A stretch of DNA of 64,000 nt from Membranipora membranacea (lineage: Eukaryota; Bryozoa; Gymnolaemata; Cheilostomatida; Membraniporidae), in the NCBI GenBank assembly GCA_914767715.1, contig OU612072.1, positions 18,104,001 through 18,168,000 on the forward strand, written 5' to 3'. Below the pieces are notes generated by a model. That model worked only from the letters and a program-made list of their open reading frames with translations, searched no databases and had not been told where the DNA came from. Below are positions 60,449 to 64,000 of this stretch, piece after piece (the stretch's first letter is position 1; each line of letters begins with the position of its first letter). The position numbers and the translations under genes were made by a program.

Positions 60449-62180
60449 CTGAGAGCGGTTACCAGCACCTGTCTATGAGTATATTAACTACGACAGGTAG
60501 AAGAGAAGTTCTGACACACTGTGGCAAACTACCTCTCCGCTGTAATACTACTCTACAATGGATCGGGTATGTCATCCTTATATATCAATACACCCTAGGG
60601 GATTGAAGTATTGGCTTAAGGAAAAGTTCGCATTCATGCACATGCTAGAGACAGCGAAAGTTACGGCTAGCTCACATTGACTCAACTCCATGACTTCACA
60701 TACATTTCCACATTACCTAGCTAACATTACCTAGCTAACATTACCTAGCTAACATTACCTAGCTAAAATGGATGCTGGCTAATATTATGTTGTTTCCAAA
60801 CTAGCCAACCTAAACCTTAGCCAGCTCATACTCCTGTACTTAATATCAAGGTACTGTAAGATTCTACATCTACAACCGGCTGTGAAAGTGATGTTGTGTG
60901 ATATTATTTGCTTGTTGTTTGTGCGTTGCTAATACTATTACTTGGCCTGAGACTCTTCCATATAAATGTATATAACTTGTATTTCAACCCCCCCCCCCCC
61001 CCCATCCCCACTGTGTGGTATGTTTGCCTCTTGGTTCATGAGGCTATAGAGCAATACAATCACTTCCTCTGCCTGTGGAACAAAGCTATCACATAGCTCA
61101 CCATCTTAACGTTGAGAATTATACGTGCCTGCCTGTTTGAACCAAAAATTAGAAATACTATTATTGTTTGTACTGTGTTAATCTGATATCAAAGTTAGAA
61201 ACTTGATAGATAAAACCACAGAATTCAATTCTTCTCATAGAATGCAGGGGCGTATATTCTAAAAAATTTCACTCACTGACTTTTCAGAGATGAGCATAAT
61301 AATCGGGCGCAGCCCGATCCACACGCCGTAGGCGTGGCGGGGAGGGTGTGGGAGGGGCGCTTAAGAGCCCTCCCACCACGGAAATTTTTGCATATCGGTA
61401 GCAAAATAGTGCAAGCAGAGAGGTATTTCAATAGCTCACTGAGCTGTTGGGTACTTTCAGAAAACAACTCAATAGCAGTAGAAGATTACGGTAAAAATGC
61501 TCCAGTTATAAAGCACCCATTTGAAAAAAAGCTGACTTTGATGGGATTCGAACCCATAACAATCTAATTCACAGTGATTATTAGGCGGACGCTCTACACA
61601 CTGAGCTATTCAGCCACTCACGGAAATCCGTGGGCCGTGAGTGCCAATATACGCCACTGATAGAATGGAAATATTATCATAACCCTATCCAATTAAAACA
61701 CTCAACACGGGAGGGGGAGGGGGGAGGTGCTGATCTGACAATGATCTCATTGGCTGTCCCTACTAGCATGCAGAATATAGATAGCCTGGGAAATTGTCTT
61801 GTTTACAAAACTGCAAACGAACGGTAATAAAATGCCTTCAGTGGTACTGATTTTGGGCATTTGAAAGAAATGCTACTAGGGACTGGCTATTTTTGCAATC
61901 CCTTTATTTGGCAGAAGAAAGCTAATTATGCTATTCCAGGTATGGATTTCAATGGATAAAACAAACGGGATCGTAGAAAATTTCCCATGCTATCATCCAT
62001 GATTCTATTCCACTATGAGTCATCATGGAATTTATCAGCCAAGCTATTGAATCATATTTTATATATACAGGGCTATGTAACGGTATCTTTTTAAAACTGT
62101 CAACTGGTAATACATAACATGAACATAATATAATATTATGGGCTATGAAAGTTATTGTTTTGGACAATCAAGCTGTTACT
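60441..62180 (+). pseudogene. WDHD1: Inverted WDHD1 fragment: exon 12, end of exon 13 and introns
   Basis: 60449-60566 is a 118-nt copy of WDHD1 exon 12 in the opposite orientation, with acceptor (tttgacag) and donor (gtatgtc) kept and the frame open, reading AESGYQHLSMSILTTTGRRE and ending QWIG. Then come intron 12 remnants with four nearly identical acctagctaacatt-type units (60715-60765). Only the last ~25 nt of exon 13 remain (about 60822-60870, ctcctgtacttaatatcaag then gtactg). Intron 13 pieces follow at 60880-61080 and 61930-62180. Most of exon 13 is deleted, so this is a dead fragment. It is clearly older than the two tandem copies. Confidence 0.85.
61536..61615 (-). mobile_element. 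tRNA-like SINE head
   Basis: Minus strand: GAATAGCTCAGTGTGTAGAGC as A-box region and TATGGGTTCGAATCCCATC as B-box with paired T-stem. The anticodon region is expanded and the acceptor stem is poor. A neighbouring GC-rich stretch (61305-61380) may be part of the same insertion. tRNAscan-SE would be needed to exclude a tRNA pseudogene. Confidence 0.5.
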
Positions 62181-62184
62181 ATAT

Positions 62185-62541
62185 GTGGGCCGCGTAACGA
62201 CATTGGAAGGTGTAGTAGCATTGGTGTTATCATTGACTTGTAGCTCATAAACCAGGATTTTTGTTGATAACTCGATCAATTTTGATTTGATTTTGAGTTT
62301 GAAAATTACAATAGATTTAGCAGCTTGTCGTTAACAGTTTGATACAAATTCTAGGGAACAAATTTTGTTGAAGATAAATAACATCAAGTTGATAAAAAGA
62401 TGCTGTTGATTTTCAAGCAGTTTTCAAATTTAAAATCCGATCAACGTTGATCAAGTTATGGACAAAAAACCTGGATTATGGACTGTAAATCAATGATAAC
62501 ACCAATGCTACTACAGCTTCAAATGTTGTTACGTCGCCCAC
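62185..62541. mobile_element. Foldback MITE (~357 bp)
   Basis: The left end gtgggccgcgtaacgacatt pairs with the right end's reverse complement (gtgggcgacgtaacaacatt). The arms continue through gtagtagcattggtgttatc and its inverse gataacaccaatgctactac. The centre is AT-rich and non-coding. It lies exactly where the inverted unit remnant ends. Confidence 0.8.
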
Positions 62542-63539
62542 AATTACGTGCCTCACTTGTCAATCGCTCAATCACTAGGATTTTGGTTGTTTCTAAATTC
62601 AAATTTCTGACTCATGGTAACCCATGTGACAGCATGGATAAGGATTCAGGGATCTCAGCAAAATGACCATGAAAGTACCCATATTTCTGACTGAGTTAAT
62701 CTTGTGCAGAGTTGAGATAAGAAGCAGGATGAAAGATTGAAGAAGTTTTTCTGTCTGTGAGGTGAAAACCCCAGATAACAATTTATCATTTTATCACTGT
62801 ACAAACATAAAATAAATACGAAGCCTTCAACCTCTTTCTCATTTCATCAGCGTTGTAAGTGCTATTGACTGTAGCTATTTTGTGACGACAATCTGTTGAT
62901 ATATAGTAATTACATGGTCCGTAGCCTCACCTATGTTAGACCACTCATCAGATGATGGCCAATAGACTGTCTTCCCTATTCAGTCTAAACTAACCCAACT
63001 CACATCCATTTATAGTCTCGATACCCTGTGATACTGTGTGAGAAACCTTGATGTTGCTTGTTTTTTTTTTGTTTCAGGTATCAGTACTGGTCTACGGACT
63101 GGATCCTGATGGGGCACAGGAGCATTTGAGATCGGATGCCAGTCTGGTATGTACAATCTACCATCAGTAATCATTCTGATAGGACCAGAATAATAATAAT
63201 GTTGACCTGCATAAGTTCTGGTTTGCATTTGTATTCGGTCTGCATACCTATTGAGCGCATGTGTACCCATGGTAATTTGGTTGTACTTATCTTGTATCCT
63301 GGTTACAAGCCCCTCTCAATAGAGCAGACAATATGACGGCGGCACCTGTTTGGAAATATATTCATCAATATTGGTTGAATGGGAGATGTAAGAATAAAGT
63401 GAGCCCTGCTCTTATATACTCATCATTTCAACATCAGATCCGGGTGGGGGGGGGGGGATGGGCGGATTCTGTTATCAAGGTGAACAGTTAATATATCTGG
63501 GAAGTGGGATTAGAAGTTCCATTCATCATTACGGCTCCA
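62542..63539. other. Region with a SINE fragment and no supported gene
   Basis: Apart from the SINE fragment at 63012-63143, there is a poly-G run at about 63444-63458. The sequence around 62918-62990 resembles 53140-53215 (tacatggtccgtagcctcac / tgcatggtctgttatggcctcac). Short frames here lack domains or splice support. Confidence 0.45.
63012..63143 (-). mobile_element. 5'-truncated SINE of the 16203 family
   Basis: tatagtctcgataccctgtg followed by atactgtgtgagaaacc and ctacggactggatcctgat is the same as 16219-16340. The tRNA-like head is missing after about 63143. Same orientation as the SINE in the tandem units, hence a separate insertion and not part of the inverted unit remnant. Confidence 0.7.
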
Positions 63540-63778
63540 CTAACTAACTGCTCTCAAGTTTGGATGATGAAGTTTCAATAGCATTCCAGACATTTCTCTG
63601 AGTTCATGTGACTGCCGACGAGAAGATAAGGAGCAAATCGCACCCAACACCCTTTTTAAAATATAGAGGTCAGATGATATTGTGGACGCGATGGTCGCCT
63701 GAGTGAATGCGAGACTTGACGATGAAGTTACATCGAGCCTACCAGTTATTGGTGGTGGATAACAGACAACAACCAACT
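63540..63778 (-). CDS. Possible last exon of an unidentified minus-strand gene
   Basis: I do not recognise the protein. The exon would start after the acceptor ATTTTTTATTCAG (plus-strand boundary at 63778/63779) in phase 1 and end at the stop at 63540. It encodes 78 residues from LVVVCYPPPITGRLDVTSSS to a C-terminal HHPNLRAVS, with a helical-looking stretch (LYILKRVLGAICSLSSRRQS). The open frame continues further upstream into hydrophobic AT-rich sequence, which looks like intron. The rest of the gene would lie to the right, outside the window. Support is the good acceptor and protein-like composition only. Confidence 0.35.
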
Positions 63779-64000
63779 CTGAATAAAAAATATGAGGAAA
63801 ATTGAAATGAAAAGTAAATGTAAAGGAAATGTTGCAAATCAGGGTAAGTAAAAAAATTAAAAAAAGGTCAAATATAAAACCTATTCTAAGCAAGATTGAA
63901 GACTACGCATTTGTCTCCTCAGTTGGCTGCCTTTTGGCAGATGGTTCCCATAACCCAAGTGGGTAGAAACTAGGAACAAAACATTAATTAGTCGCGAAGT
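63779..64000. other. Right edge, probably intron or intergenic
   Basis: AT-rich, with a run of a and t at 63785-63870. No exon is supported. Confidence 0.3.

Noticed and set aside
63010-63270. 86-codon minus-strand frame
   Set aside because: It overlaps the SINE fragment at 63012-63143, and the same SINE-derived peptide appears at 16217-16444.
1-64000. Viral or bacterial operon, CRISPR array
   Set aside because: Genes are spliced with GT-AG introns, and repeats are dispersed transposable elements or simple tandem repeats without regular spacers.

Overview
This 64 kb window is AT-rich animal nuclear DNA. It has spliced genes with GT-AG introns, caspase genes (found only in animals), a complete WDHD1/AND-1 gene, p24-family cargo-receptor genes, and many SINE, LINE and foldback-MITE insertions. 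There are no operons, ribosome binding sites or CRISPR arrays. The lineage cannot be fixed by eye; an early-branching invertebrate such as a sponge is a low-confidence guess.

Layout. 1-4.2 kb: a candidate minus-strand gene for a disordered protein (three exons at 489-2550), a tRNA-derived SINE and a TIR element. 4.2-38.1 kb: a head-to-tail tandem duplication of a ~17 kb unit (copy 1 about 4213-21379, copy 2 about 21378-38125). Each unit holds a 5'-truncated LINE reverse-transcriptase fragment (-), a four-exon caspase gene with ankyrin-like repeats (+), and, convergent with it, WDHD1 exons 9-22 (-). Only copy 2 joins the upstream exons 1-8 (38468-45592). It therefore makes a full 22-exon WDHD1 of 1,124 codons, while copy 1 is a promoterless 5'-truncated paralogue whose 14 exons are all still open. 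47.0-58.4 kb: two tandem p24-gamma (TMED3/7-type) genes (-), the second with a rebuilt cytosolic tail. 59.2-62.2 kb: a third, inverted and decayed copy of parts of the 17 kb unit. 62.2-64 kb: a foldback element, a SINE fragment and a possible last exon of another minus-strand gene.

Most striking signals. (1) The two caspase genes have nearly identical introns and catalytic exons, but their ankyrin-like N-terminal exons differ at about 45 amino acids with very few silent changes. They also carry in-frame 24-bp and 12-bp repeat changes and a different C-terminal exon. This looks like diversifying selection or templated conversion of a caspase receptor. (2) The catalytic motif is QACQN instead of QACRG. 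(3) Divergence between the 17 kb copies is patchy, from almost none to barely alignable, and the third inverted copy appears to contain the copy-to-copy junction order. Together these suggest an old array kept similar by gene conversion. (4) There is a U2-snRNA-derived SINE with a perfect 16-bp target-site duplication, several foldback MITE families, and two cases where a splice acceptor has been tandemly multiplied next to its exon.

All exon boundaries were derived by hand from splice consensus, phase continuity and recalled family homology. Identities are by eye, not computed.
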